From Macrostomum hystrix (taxonomy: Eukaryota; Platyhelminthes; Macrostomidae): a DNA stretch of 64,000 nucleotides. The stretch covers positions 3,658,001-3,722,000 of the forward strand of contig CATNEN010000002.1 in NCBI GenBank assembly GCA_950097015.1, read 5' to 3'. Shown here one piece after another: positions 1-9,405 of the stretch. The notes beneath the pieces were generated by a model. It was not told where the DNA came from, made no database searches, and saw only the letters and a program-made list of their open reading frames with translations. The translations under genes and the position numbers were made by a program. How positions within the stretch are numbered: position 1 is the stretch's first letter; the number at the start of each line of letters is the position of its first letter.

Positions 1-445
1 CTTCAAAATTACTTTTTCGTTTTTTATCTTGCTTAATTTTTGTTTTTTCGCTACATTTTCAATTAAAAACGGGACTTTCTCCGTTTCAGTTAAAAATGCA
101 GATTTAAAACCGGCTAACAAAGTAGGTCAACTGCTGTGGACAGTTTTAAGAAAAATACATGGGGAAAGAACTGCTTTCCAAGCTGCAACAGCAGGTGTAG
201 CTAAAGTCACAGGTGACAGTCATTATCCTTGTTATCAATAGTTTGCAGTGATTTGTATTCACAATCCTTAGCCTTAGCCTCAGACGTGCATAAAAAATCT
301 CAATAGAAAGGTGGCTCTTGAAGGTCTCAATTAGCGACAATGATACAAAAGGATTGTCGCGATTCAAGAAGATATATTATTATTACTGTCAAGGCTTTGT
401 TCAGAACTAAAAGCCTTGCCTGAGTCTGCAGACTGGCTGTTAGCG
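1..445. other. non-coding left edge
   Basis: No convincing coding exon or RNA gene is visible. The stretch is AT-rich with T-runs near its left end. It probably belongs to an intron of the minus-strand gene whose first two coding exons lie at 865-1621, because the last visible exon ends in a splice donor and must continue to the left. Confidence 0.4.
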
Positions 446-860
446 AAGATACATTCGGGTGTTGAATGTGCTGTTAGCGAAGATACATTCGGGTGTTGAA
501 TGTGCTGTTTGTAAATGTTTGTTCGGGTGTTGAATGTGTTGTTTGTAAATATTCGTTCGGGTGTTGAATGTGTTGTTTGTAAATGTTTGTTCGGGTGTTG
601 AATGTGCTGTTTGTAAATGTTTGTTCGGGTGTTGAATGTGTTGTTTGTAAATGTTTGTTCGGGTGTTGAATGTGCTGTTTGTGAGTGTACACTCGACTGT
701 TGAATGTGCTGTTTGTAAATGTTTGTTCGGGAGTTGAATGTGCTGTTTGTGAGTGTACACTCGACTGTTGAATGTGATGTTTAAAAATGTTTGTTCGGGT
801 GTTGAATGTGCTGTTTGTGAGTGTACATTCGGGTGTTGAATGTTCCGTGGCAGAAGCAAC
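446..860. repeat. 34-bp minisatellite
   Basis: About a dozen imperfect copies of a roughly 34-bp unit containing TTGTTCGGGTGTTGAATGTG. Variants replace the GTAAATGTTTGTTCG part with GAGTGTACACTCG. It starts just beyond the donor of the exon ending at 865, so it probably fills the next intron of that gene. Confidence 0.9.
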
Positions 861-864
861 TCAC

Positions 865-1621
865 GGATCAACGCAGGTCACACTCAGCGAGTCCATGGTG
901 GTCTGAGAGGCGCTTAAATCAAAGCTGGCCTTCTTGCTAGCGGTGCGATTGCTAAGACTTGGCCGCTGACTGGAGCTGGAGTGGCTCGTGGTTGATTTTC
1001 GTCGGTCAGTTAAATTGTCAGCGACACCTTTTTTCGTAAGTAAGTGATTTAAGTTAGCTCCGAACTTCACTAATCGCTGATTAATTGACTGTAAAGAGCG
1101 GTACCCCACGGACCAAGGTCCCTGAAATCGATTCCGCGGCGAGGCCACATTCATTTTGGGCGCAGCCGCGGAGAGAAGGCTTGGGGGCTTGTCGTGCAAT
1201 TCACCCCCTGGAGGGCCAACCTCCAAGGCACAGTGAGAGTGTACACTGCCTGACAATGAGAAGGTCAGGACAGATGTACACACCTGTGTGAGCGTGTTCT
1301 CATGAGTCTGCGGAATGGACAGAACTGCCTATTTGTTGGCTGCGGGGTCTTCTGCAACCAACTGATGTGCCATTTCCCACAGCCCTCCTGCAAATTACAG
1401 TAATTCCCACAGATCCTACCTGGCAAATCTCCTATTACCGATGGCGCAGCTGTTCCATCGCTGGTGGTTGGCGAGGCTGTGTCTTCTACAATAAGCGGCA
1501 GAGACGGCGGCGGTGGCGGCGTCGCTGCGTCAAAGTCCTCAACGGTGAAGCCTAAATTGGCAACGCCGAGAGGCGGGCTGGTGGGGTCCTTCGCGGCTCG
1601 GTCTGGCTCGCTCGTCATCAT
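865..1621 (-). CDS. unrecognised gene, two N-terminal coding exons
   Basis: Exon 1 runs 1621-1420: ATG ATG at 1621 and 1618, Asp/Pro/Ser/Thr-rich, with a five-proline run, ending CCAG|GTAGGA in phase 1. Exon 2 runs 1027-865 and joins in phase. It is Ser/Thr/Lys-rich (residues such as TTSHSSSSQRPSLSNRT) and ends GATCC|GTGAGT in phase 2. Together they give about 121 residues of low-complexity, probably disordered and phosphorylatable N-terminus. I recognise no domain, so the function is unknown. The exon 2 acceptor is weak, with A-rich rather than pyrimidine-rich sequence before the AG. The intron (1028-1419) contains a SINE. The rest of the gene lies off the left edge. The model rests only on splice signals, phase and composition. 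Confidence 0.4.
1090..1405 (+). mobile_element. tRNA-derived SINE, family A, 5'-truncated copy
   Basis: Matches the fuller copy at 25098-25440 from the B-box region (ATCGATTCCGCGGCGAGGCC) through the body (CGGAGAGAAGGCTTGGGGGC, CACTGCCTGACAATGAGAAG) to the CAGCCCTCCTGCAAATTA 3' end. The A-box end is missing. It sits in the intron of the gene at 865-1621. Confidence 0.8.
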
Positions 1622-1654
1622 GCCGCTGACGCTAAGGAGGCCTTTGGGCGTCAA

Positions 1655-2481
1655 AGAATCAGATTTTTTTCTAAGGACTCCGTGACAGCGCTTGTCTGTC
1701 TCTCGATCTCGATCTCTTTATCCTTGTCTTTCTATCAATCTCTTCTCGGCTGTCTATCAATTTGTCATTGGCTCTATATCAATCTCTCCTCGTTTCTCTA
1801 TTAATTTGTCCACATCCTCATTCACATCCATATAAAAATAACCCACGATGGACCTGTAATTCTTACAGGTTAACTTACCTTATCAAACGCAAGGGCCAGT
1901 TATGTTAAAGATTTTTTCCTTCCAAAGACAAATCCCTGCGTTTAGTTGATAAAATATAAATTGATCATCCCAGTAAAGGATCTGTAGATCGATGGATGCC
2001 CAGCAGGTAGCAGAACAGCAGCTGAATTCGAAAAATTTCTTTTGCGAAAATCGCGCTCGCGTTTTTGCTCTTTTATCAAGCCCTAATCCTCAGCGCGGAC
2101 TTAATCCTCCCCTGTCCTAACCTAGAATATTCCTGCAGCCAATAGCTCTAAGAATTGAGAAGACGAACTCAAGCCGAAGGCGAGAGGATTCACTGGGCCG
2201 GCGAGGGCGGGGTTCAGAACACAGGTGCTCTGAGCACAGACGAATCAACTAAGGTACGCGAATTGAGAGCAGGTACGGCAGTTATCGACTCAAGAAGCTC
2301 TTCTTATTATAAATTTAGACCCGCATTTTTCTCTCGAATCGCAGTGGAGATTTCTCGAAGAATGAAAAACTAGTTCAGGCGAAGGTCGATGTAGAATTTT
2401 ATAACTTTTTTAATTCAATTGTTTCATTTTTGTCCATTGCGACCATTCGTGCGGCCTCAATATTCTGCTGGCATGCATTTA
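1655..2481. other. intergenic, upstream of the gene at 865-1621
   Basis: No exon with good splice signals is seen on either strand. The first part has pyrimidine-rich TCTCTATC-type runs. The minus-strand promoter of the gene at 865-1621 should lie here, but no specific element can be assigned. Confidence 0.3.
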
Positions 2482-3229
2482 AGTGAGTGAGTGAGTGAGT
2501 GAGTGAGTGGGTGAGTGAGTGAGCTAGTAAGTGAATGAGTGAGTGAGTGAGGGAGTGAGTGAGTGAGTGAGCGAGTGAGTGAGTGAGTGAGTGAGCTAGT
2601 GAGTGAGTGAGCTAGTAAGTGAATGAGTGAGTGAGTGAGGGAGTGAGGGAGTGAGTGAGTGAGGGAGTGAGTGAGTGAGTGAGTGAGTGAGTGAGTGAGT
2701 GAGTGTGTGTGTGAGTGAGTGAGGGAGTGAGTGAGTGAGCTAGTAAGTGAATGAGTGAGTGAGTGAAGGAGTGGGTGAGTGAGTGAGTGAGTGAGTGAGT
2801 GAGTGAGTGAGTGAGGGAGTGAGTGAGTGAGTGAAGGAGTGGGTGAGTGAGTGAGTGAGGGAGTGAGTGAGTAAGTGAGTGAGTGAGTGAGTGAGGGAGG
2901 GAGTGAGTGAGTGAGTGAGTGAGTGAGTGTGAGTGAGTGTGTGAGTGAGTAAGCTAGTGAGTGAGTGATCTAGTAAGTGAGTGAGTGAGTGAGTGAGTGA
3001 GTGAGTGAGTGAGTGAGTGAGGGAGTGAGTGAGTGAGTGAAGGAGTGGGTGAGTGAGTGAGTGAGTGAGTGAGTGAGTGAGTGAGTGTGAGTGAGTGTGT
3101 GAGTGAGTAAGCTAGTGAGTGAGTGATCTAGTAAGTGAGTGAGTGAGTGAGTGAGTGAGTGAGTGAGTGAGTGAGTGATCTAGTAAGTGAGTGAGTGAGT
3201 GAGTGAGTGAGTGAGTGAGTGAATGAGTG
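2482..3229. repeat. GAGT tetranucleotide microsatellite with higher-order blocks
   Basis: About 750 bp of (GAGT)n interrupted by GGGAGT, GAAGGAGTGG, GCTAGTAAGTGAATGA and GTGTGT variants. A longer block containing GTAAGCTAGTGAGTGAGTGA then TCTAGTAAGTG occurs at about 2946 and again at about 3105, so segments of about 160 bp were duplicated in addition to unit slippage. Confidence 0.95.
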
Positions 3230-3599
3230 TGGATACCCCGGAAAATAATGAGCAAAACTGGATGCAGTGAGTTGAGAAAAAATGATGTCCCATGCGAGAA
3301 GGCAACGGATCCAGTAATAGGCATGAATAACGCTTATCATTTGCCTCATCCTGCTTAGCAACAAGTACTTCATTCTTCGTGAACGTGACAAACCGGGCAA
3401 CAACTACGATACATTTCTTGGCAAGCAAGCTAGGTTGAGCGGATAATTGAGACACTTTCCCAACTTACATGGAGGTGATGAAGACAAATTGAGACCAGCC
3501 ATGAATGTGCATCAAGAAAGTAACCGGTGGAATTTTGCGAAAACTGCTAAACTTCTTTTTATTAAGTACAAAAGCCGTCCTAATCGAGTCATTTCTAGG
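3230..3599. other. non-coding spacer
   Basis: Unique sequence between the GAGT microsatellite and the 30-bp minisatellite. No supported coding exon or repeat is seen. Confidence 0.4.
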
Positions 3600-3803
3600 T
3601 TTTCTCATCACTCACATGTCATGTCTTCCGTGTCTCATCTCTCACATGTCACGTCTTCCGTGTCTTATCTCTCACATGTCACGTCTTCCGTGTCTCATCT
3701 CTCACATGTCATGTTTTCCGTGTCTTATCTCTCACTTAACATGTCTTCCGTGTCTCATCTCTCACATACCATGTCTTCCGTGTCTCATCTCTCACATACC
3801 TTG

Positions 3804-3990
3804 TGTGTTGTACTTTTATATGTGTTGTACTTTCATTATATAGAAACTAGTATTTGACCGTTGCAGCTAAATATCCCATAGACAATTCGTTCTACCTGTT
3901 TGTTTGCGAGGACCGCGTTAAGAGTGTTTGCGGCTCTAGCTTTCGTGGTAACCCCGGGCTTTGCTATCTACACAAATACATTAGACCACA
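3804..3990 (+). repeat. 5' LTR
   Basis: 187 bp, starting TGTGTTGTACTTTTATATG and ending ACATTAGACCACA. It is preceded by target duplication CCTTG. The gag frame is open back into the LTR, but the first ATG in that frame is at 4014. A second TGTGTTGTAC occurs at 3821, so the LTR begins with a short direct repeat. Confidence 0.93.
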
Positions 3991-4013
3991 AGCTATCGCG
4001 GCAATACGCAACG

Positions 4014-4724
4014 ATGGCAAGCGCAGTCAAATTCAGCGACATAATCAAGCAGTACGACGGTGAAGAGGATTTTTCGCGCTGGGCAAAGAAGCTCGAACTC
4101 GTTGCCAAGCTCCAAAAAGTGAATGACCTGGCTGCTTTCATCCCACTATTTCTATCGGGAGGTGCGTTCGCCGTGTACCAGGCACTAAACGAGGAAAGCA
4201 AGTCGGACTACAAAACTCTGAAAGCGGCTCTTACCTCAGCGTTCTGCCCAAACAAGTACAAAGCATACGACGAGTTCGTGTCACGCAGGCTCGGCCCCGG
4301 GGAGTCCGTGGACGTTTTTCTCGCGGATCTCACGAGGCTTGCACGCCTAGTGGACGAGATCCCCGGGGAAGAATGGATCAAATGCGCATTCGTCCGCGGG
4401 CTTCCAGCAACCGTCAGTCAGCAGCTGATCGCTTCCTGCTCTCTAAAAGAGCTCGAACTCCATGAACTAGCGGAGAAAGCTAGAAACTTAACGATCAGTC
4501 GCGAGTCCTGCTGTGTTGTCTCGAGCGCAGGAAATGCGCGAAGCGCTGGAAAGTTCGCCCCACGCAACAAAGTGATGTCGTGCTACTCGTGCGGCAAGGA
4601 GGGCCATGTGAGCAAAGAGTGCATGGAACGCAACCGAGCGAATCAAGGTTGTTTTGTTTGTGGAAAAGCGGGACATGTGGCTGCTCGATGCCCGCAGCGC
4701 GCCGATTTTCAAAAAAACGAGTGA
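4014..4724 (+). CDS. retrotransposon Gag
   Basis: Structural Gag of the LTR element, about 236 residues from the ATG at 4014, which follows the 5' LTR by 23 bp. The N-terminal two thirds are a helical capsid-like region with the pattern usual for retrotransposon Gag (for example FLADLTRLARLV). The C-terminus has two CCHC zinc knuckles, CYSCGKEGHVSKEC and CFVCGKAGHVAARC, which bind RNA and package it in the particle. The stop TGA at 4722-4724 lies 3 nt after a slippery heptamer. Pol overlaps in the -1 frame, so Pol is expected only as a Gag-Pol fusion. The frame is also open upstream inside the LTR, but only from a non-ATG codon. Confidence 0.9.
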   Translation: MASAVKFSDIIKQYDGEEDFSRWAKKLELVAKLQKVNDLAAFIPLFLSGGAFAVYQALNEESKSDYKTLKAALTSAFCPNKYKAYDEFVSRRLGPGESVDVFLADLTRLARLVDEIPGEEWIKCAFVRGLPATVSQQLIASCSLKELELHELAEKARNLTISRESCCVVSSAGNARSAGKFAPRNKVMSCYSCGKEGHVSKECMERNRANQGCFVCGKAGHVAARCPQRADFQKNE

Positions 4725-4773
4725 TGGAAGCGCGGAATGTTTGCGCCAACGGGCTTCCTTGTGCACCGGCGCA
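4712..4773 (+). promoter_or_regulatory. -1 ribosomal frameshift signal with predicted pseudoknot
   Basis: Slippery heptamer A AAA AAC at 4712-4718, aligned exactly with the Gag codon frame. After a 7-nt spacer comes stem 1, GGAAGC (4726-4731) pairing with GCTTCC (4753-4758). Loop bases TGCGCC (4742-4747) can pair with GGCGCA (4768-4773) as stem 2 of an H-type pseudoknot. Slippage leads straight into the open pol frame. The pairing is by eye and not energy-calculated. Confidence 0.8.
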
Positions 4774-7768
4774 CCTACCATCGTTAAGTGTTCATGTTAA
4801 TAGTTTGGTCGTTTCTGCTTTAGTAGATACTGGTTGTTCGCGGTCCATCGTTTCTTCACAAGTTACTGGAGTTAAAAAACGTCCCGTTCACGAGAGGGTC
4901 ACGATGATGAATGGTGACTCAGCAGAATGTGAATGGGAGGCTGACGTTACTTTGTCTGTTCGAGGCCACCAATTACCAGTGCTGCGATGTATCGTTATGG
5001 ACATCCTTCCTGGGTTCGATTTGCTGCTTGGGATGGATGCCATCAGCCGATTGGGCGGTGTCTCTGTGAAGCGAGATTGCCGCAGTGTCCGCTTCGGTAT
5101 TGAAGAGCAGTCATTAGCGCTGGAGACTGCTGCGGTAGCCAAGGCTTTCTCAAAACCAAAGGCGGAGTCACCTGTGAGCTGTCCGGCAGGAGAGGTCGAG
5201 TCACCTGTGAGCTGTCCGGCAGGAGAGGTCGAGTCACCTGTGAGCTGTCCGGCAGGAGAGGTCGAGTCACCTGTGAGCTGTCCGGCAGGAGAGGTCGAGT
5301 CACCTGTGAGCTGTCCGGCAGGAGAGGTCGAGTCACCTGTGAGCTGTCCGGCAGGAGAGGTCGAGTCACCTGTGAGCTGTCCGGCAGGAGAGGTCGAGTC
5401 ACCTGTGAGCTGTCCGGCAGGAGAGGTCGAGTCACCTGTGAGCTGTCCGGCAGGAGAGGTCGAGTCACCTGTGAGCTGTCCGGCAAGAGGAGCGAGGCTT
5501 GCGAAAAATACTTTAACCGAGGCGTGCCTGGTGCTTGAGGAAAAAGACTTCTCTGCTAAGTTTATCGATGGAGAGTGGACAGTGGCATGGAAGTGGCTGG
5601 ATGAGGCCCCACTACTGTCAAATACGATAGCTCAATACCGAGTCCCACCAGAGGCGGTAGGCGAGTATGAGTCAGAGATAAAAGACTGGATTCAGCGAGG
5701 TTGGCTGCTACCGTTCGAAGGTGACAGTGACGGCGTCATCCCTCTGATGGCAGTGGTGCAGACCAACAAAGCAAAGGTGCGGCCTGTACTCGACTATCGC
5801 GAGTTGAACCAGTACGTGTCAAGCCACACCGCTGAAAGCGTCGTGTGCGGCGCCAAGCTCCGGGCCTGGCGGCGGCTCGGTGAGAATGCGAGTATCATCG
5901 ACCTGCGGAAGGCCTACCTACAACTGCGATTGGACCCCAGTCTCTGGCGCTACCAAGTAGTGAGGTTCAAAGGCCGCCGTTACTGTCTCACCCGGTTAGG
6001 ATTCGGACTCAACGTGGCGCCAAAAATTATGACGGCGGTTGTGAACAAAGTCCTGTCGATGGAAGACGACGTGCGTGAGGCCACGGACTCTTACATTGAC
6101 GACATTATTGTGAACAATAGCAAGATTCCGAATGAACGCGTAACTGGGTTGCTTGCCCGGTTCGGGCTAGAAGCCAAGCCTCCTGAGAGCCTCATTGGGG
6201 GCCGCGTGCTCGGCCTCCGCGTCTACCGTCGAGAGGATGGGGTCATTTGCTGGAAACGAGACAATGTCCTCTCTCAGTTGAAAGGTCCAGCAACACGACG
6301 GCAACTATTCTCCTGGTGCGGCCAGCTAGTAGGCCATTTCCCCGTCGCCGCATGGCTGCGTGTCGCATGCAGCTACTTGAAGCGGGTCACCAGCACAATC
6401 GCGTGGGACGCTATCGTCAGCGAGTCTGCCATGCGGATCGCCCAAGAAATCAGCGGAATGGTCCAGGAACGAGATCCTGTCGCTGGGGTGTGGACCGTTG
6501 ACGAGACTTCGAGCTGTCGCGTCTGGTGCGATGCCAGCAGCATCGCCATTGGAGCCGTCATCGAAATTGGTGGCGTAATCGTGGAGGACGCCTCGTGGTT
6601 GCGAAAACAGGACGACGCTGCGCACATCAATCTTGCCGAACTTGAGGCGGTCATTAAGGGTCTCAACCTTGCCCTCGCTTGGGGTACGAGGAAAGTTGAA
6701 GTGTTGACTGATTCTGCAACCGTGCACGGCTGGCTCCAGTCTTTGATTGTCGGCGATAAGCCCGTGCGAGTCAAAGGTCTCGGTGAAGCTCTGGTTCGGA
6801 AACGGCTATCATTAATCCGAGACACGGCGTCGGAGTGCGAGCTCGAGCTACTGACATCGCTGGTGCCATCTTCAGCAAACAAGGCAGACGCACTGACGCG
6901 AGTACCGCAACAGTGGCTGCGCCAGCGGCCCTTCTGTGCAGTGGCGCTGCGCCCCGTTGACATGGATCTCCGTGCGTGCCACGAGAAGCACCACTTCGGG
7001 GTGGACAGGACGCTCTACCTGGCCAAACTGTGCTTCCCTGAACGTGAGGTACTGCGTGAAGAGGTTGAGCGCATCGTTGCAAATTGCATCCGATGCAAGT
7101 CCGTAGACCCTGCGCCGATGGTTTGGGACCATGGCAGACTCGAGGTGGATGCAAACTGGTGGCGCTTGGCCTGCGACGTGACCCACTTTAAGGACGACCG
7201 CTATCTGTCCATTGTTGACTGCGGGCCGAGCAGATTCTCGCTGTGGCGAAAACTCACCGACGAGCGGACAGCGTCAATTACCGGGATACTCGTGCAGGTG
7301 TTCCGAGAGCGGGGCCCTCCCTGGCAGCTGCTTCTCGACAATTCACCGACCTTCCGCTCCGCTGAGGTCCGTGCGTTTTGTGAGGCTTGGGGAGTGCAGC
7401 TCCTCTTCCGTTGCGCTCACCGGCCGTCAGGCAACGGAATAGTCGAGCGCAATCATCGGACGATTAAGCGGATGGCAGCCAGAACCGGAAAGGACGTGCT
7501 GGAAATGGTGTTCTGGTACAACATGGCTCCAAAGGATGGCACTCGCAAGGACAGCGTGCCCAGCAGAATGGTCAGCACCTATGACTGGAAGCCGCCAACT
7601 GTGTCTCTCCCTGAGGCCTTGGAGACCTTGGAGGCAAACCCCACCCTGCCAGTGGGAACAGAAGTGTTTGTTAAACCGCCGGCCGTCAGATGCACCGACG
7701 AGTGGCCTAGGGGACGCGTGACGGGCCAGGGACAAGGGTCTACGGTGGAGGCCTTCCCCGTCACGTAG
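4712..7768 (+). CDS. retrotransposon Pol (protease-RT-RNase H-integrase)
   Basis: Read by -1 slippage from Gag. Order: aspartic protease (LVDTGCS, later LLLGMD); a Pro/Ser linker of ten 11-residue copies (5161-5486); reverse transcriptase with the YIDD motif; RNase H (WCDAS, LAELEA, TDSA, ADALTR); integrase with an H-x3-H...C-x2-C zinc finger and a D-D-E core (CDVTHF, LLDNSPTF, GIVERN); then a C-terminal tail. All catalytic residues I looked for are present. The frame stops at 7768, but a different frame stays open from about 7757 to a stop at 7891-7893 and reads like the expected basic Pro/Arg tail. A one-base-scale indel near 7750-7758 has therefore probably removed about 45 C-terminal residues. 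The copy looks young and nearly intact. Confidence 0.9.
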   Translation, partial: KKRVMEARNVCANGLPCAPAHLPSLSVHVNSLVVSALVDTGCSRSIVSSQVTGVKKRPVHERVTMMNGDSAECEWEADVTLSVRGHQLPVLRCIVMDILPGFDLLLGMDAISRLGGVSVKRDCRSVRFGIEEQSLALETAAVAKAFSKPKAESPVSCPAGEVESPVSCPAGEVESPVSCPAGEVESPVSCPAGEVESPVSCPAGEVESPVSCPAGEVESPVSCPAGEVESPVSCPAGEVESPVSCPAGEVESPVSCPARGARLAKNTLTEACLVLEEKDFSAKFIDGEWTVAWKWLDEAPLLSNTIAQYRVPPEAVGEYESEIKDWIQRGWLLPFEGDSDGVIPLMAVVQTNKAKVRPVLDYRELNQYVSSHTAESVVCGAKLRAWRRLGENASIIDLRKAYLQLRLDPSLWRYQVVRFKGRRYCLTRLGFGLNVAPKIMTAVVNKVLSMEDDVREATDSYIDDIIVNNSKIPNERVTGLLARFGLEAKPPESLIGGRVLGLRVYRREDGVICWKRDNVLSQLKGPATRRQLFSWCGQLVGHFPVAAWLRVACSYLKRVTSTIAWDAIVSESAMRIAQEISGMVQERDPVAGVWTVDETSSCRVWCDASSIAIGAVIEIGGVIVEDASWLRKQDDAAHINLAELEAVIKGLNLALAWGTRKVEVLTDSATVHGWLQSLIVGDKPVRVKGLGEALVRKRLSLIRDTASECELELLTSLVPSSANKADALTRVPQQWLRQRPFCAVALRPVDMDLRACHEKHHFGVDRTLYLAKLCFPEREVLREEVERIVANCIRCKSVDPAPMVWDHGRLEVDANWWRLACDVTHFKDDRYLSIVDCGPSRFSLWRKLTDERTASITGILVQVFRERGPPWQLLLDNSPTFRSAEVRAFCEAWGVQLLFRCAHRPSGNGIVERNHRTIKRMAARTGKDVLEMVFWYNMAPKDGTRKDSVPSRMVSTYDWKPPTVSLPEALETLEANPTLPVGTEVFVKPPAVRCTDEWPRGRVTGQGQGSTVEAFPVT
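5161..5486 (+). repeat. 33-bp tandem repeat inside pol
   Basis: Ten essentially identical 33-bp copies starting GAGTCACCTGTGAGCTGTCC and encoding ESPVSCPAGEV. The array keeps the frame between protease and reverse transcriptase. Near-perfect identity means very recent expansion or homogenisation. Confidence 0.97.
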
Positions 7769-7922
7769 CTGACGTCCGCCCGGCACCAGACACGCAACCG
7801 CAGCCTCCTGGGGTGGAGCGAGCTGTCGAGCGGGATGCCGAACCACGACGGTCTAATAGGGTGAAGTCGGCGCCGGTCCGTTACGAACCTTGATCTCTTG
7901 TGATCCGGAGATCAGGGGGTGA

Positions 7923-8109
7923 TGTGTTGTACCTTTATATGTGTTGTACTTTCATTATATAGAAACTAGTATTTGACCGTTGCAGCTAAATATCCCATAG
8001 ACAATTCGTTCTACCTGTTTGTTTGCGAGGACCGCGTTAAGAGTGTTTGCGGCTCTAGCTTTCGTGGTAACCCCGGGCTTTGCTATCTACACAAATACAT
8101 TAGACCACA
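7923..8109 (+). repeat. 3' LTR
   Basis: 187 bp, identical to the 5' LTR except for one T to C change at 7933 that I can see. It is followed by target duplication CCTTG at 8110-8114 and preceded by a purine-rich tract. Confidence 0.93.
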
Positions 8110-8399
8110 CCTTGTCTTCCGTGTCTCATCTCTCACATACCATGTCTTCCGTGTCTCATCTCTCACATACCATGTCTTCCGTGTCTCATCTCCCACATAC
8201 CATGTCTTCCGTGTCTCATCTCTCACATACCATGTCTTCTGTATCTCATCTCCCACATACCATGTCTTCCGTGTCTCATCTCTCACATACCATGTCTTCT
8301 GTATCTCATCTCCCACATACCATGTCTTCCGTGTCTCATCTCTCACATACCATGTCTTCCGTGTCTCATCTTTTACATGTCATGTCTTCCGTGTCTCAT

Positions 8400-9405
8400 G
8401 ACGGCTCCCTGATGAACGGAATCTCAGGATTCGGAGCCTGTATCTACAAGGGAGGAGAGGTCGTCTGGACTCACTCCCAGCACACGGGGAAAAACTCCAG
8501 CGTTTTTCAGAACGAGATGCTCGCCATCAGTTCATGTGCAGCAGAGTTGCGCCAGAGGGGGCTCACTGACCGGAAGATCTTTTTCCACTCCGATAGTCAA
8601 GACGCCCTCCGGGCCCTCGACCGCAGCACCACCTGCTCTAAGACCACCTTGGACTGCAACGCCCAGCTCAACGAGTTGGCGCGGGCCAACGAGGTCAAGC
8701 TCAAATGGATCCAGGTCACGCTGGCTTCCCAGGGAATGAGATGGCGGACCAGCTCGCAAAAGCTGGAGCAGCCAGCACCCTGGCTGGGCCAGAACCTGGC
8801 GCTCCTATCCCCGTCACTGTGACCAACATCAAGCTGAAACGCTGGATGGAGGCACAGCACCTGGACAGATGGACCAAGACCCAAAACTGCAAGCAGTCCA
8901 GGGCAGCGGTACCATGTCCGTCTCACCGCCTGCGCAAAGCCCTCCTAAGGCTGAACCGCAGAGATCTCCGCGCTGTCAGCATGGCCCTCTCAGGGCATGG
9001 CTGTTTCTCTCGGCACCGCTTTCTCCAGGGCCAGCTCCAGGAGGACAAATGCACATTCTGTAGCTCGGGCAGTGAAAACGCCGAGCACTTTATATGCCAC
9101 TGCCCAGTTTTCACCAGGGCAAGGCTTGAACACCTTGGGCCAAACCCAACTCTCTCCGATGCTTGCAGGCCCGAGAGCATCCCTCAGCTTGCCCGGTACC
9201 TCCGGGATACGGGGCGAGCCAACGTCTTTCCCACTGACAGTGCGGAGGACCATGCTGCAGGCGAGTCCGACGGGCCACCCTGAGCAACACCACCTCTCCT
9301 GAGGTCGTCTGGTTTGCCAGGGGTTAGCGGAATGGGCGGTCCCCTCCGCCTCCTTGCTGCGTCCGCCGGTACGGAGCACCCTGCAGATAAGTCAAGTAAG
9401 TCAAG
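8400..9405 (+). pseudogene. 5'-truncated LINE 3' end: RNase H and C-terminal zinc motif
   Basis: The insert opens inside an RNase H domain. The domain keeps the Asp at its start (DGSL), the Glu in FQNEML, the Asp in HSDSQ and the Asp in NEMADQL. About 8714 one base is missing from the codon for Gly before HAGFPG, shifting the frame, so this copy is dead. After the shift the frame runs to a TGA at 9281-9283 and includes a C-terminal zinc-type motif (CTFCSSGSENAEHFICHC). The tail is ATAAGTCAAGTAAGTCAAGT, a short repeat as in many non-LTR elements. Flanks share TCCGTGTCTCAT on both sides, which fits a target duplication but is also the host repeat unit. A family with an ORF2 RNase H (Jockey/I/R1-like) is likely; the clade is uncertain. 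Confidence 0.82.

Larger units (their letters stand above)
3804..8109 (+). mobile_element. complete LTR retrotransposon, Ty3/gypsy-like order
   Basis: A 4306-bp element with two 187-bp LTRs that begin TG and end CA, a 5-bp target-site duplication CCTTG (3799-3803 and 8110-8114), gag, and pol in the order protease, reverse transcriptase, RNase H, integrase. A purine-rich tract (GGAGATCAGGGGG) lies just before the 3' LTR. The LTRs differ at one base that I can see (3814 versus 7933), so the insertion is recent. No TGG-type primer-binding site follows the 5' LTR. The domain order fits Ty3/gypsy but also BEL/Pao, so the clade is uncertain. It sits inside a 30-bp minisatellite. Confidence 0.92.
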
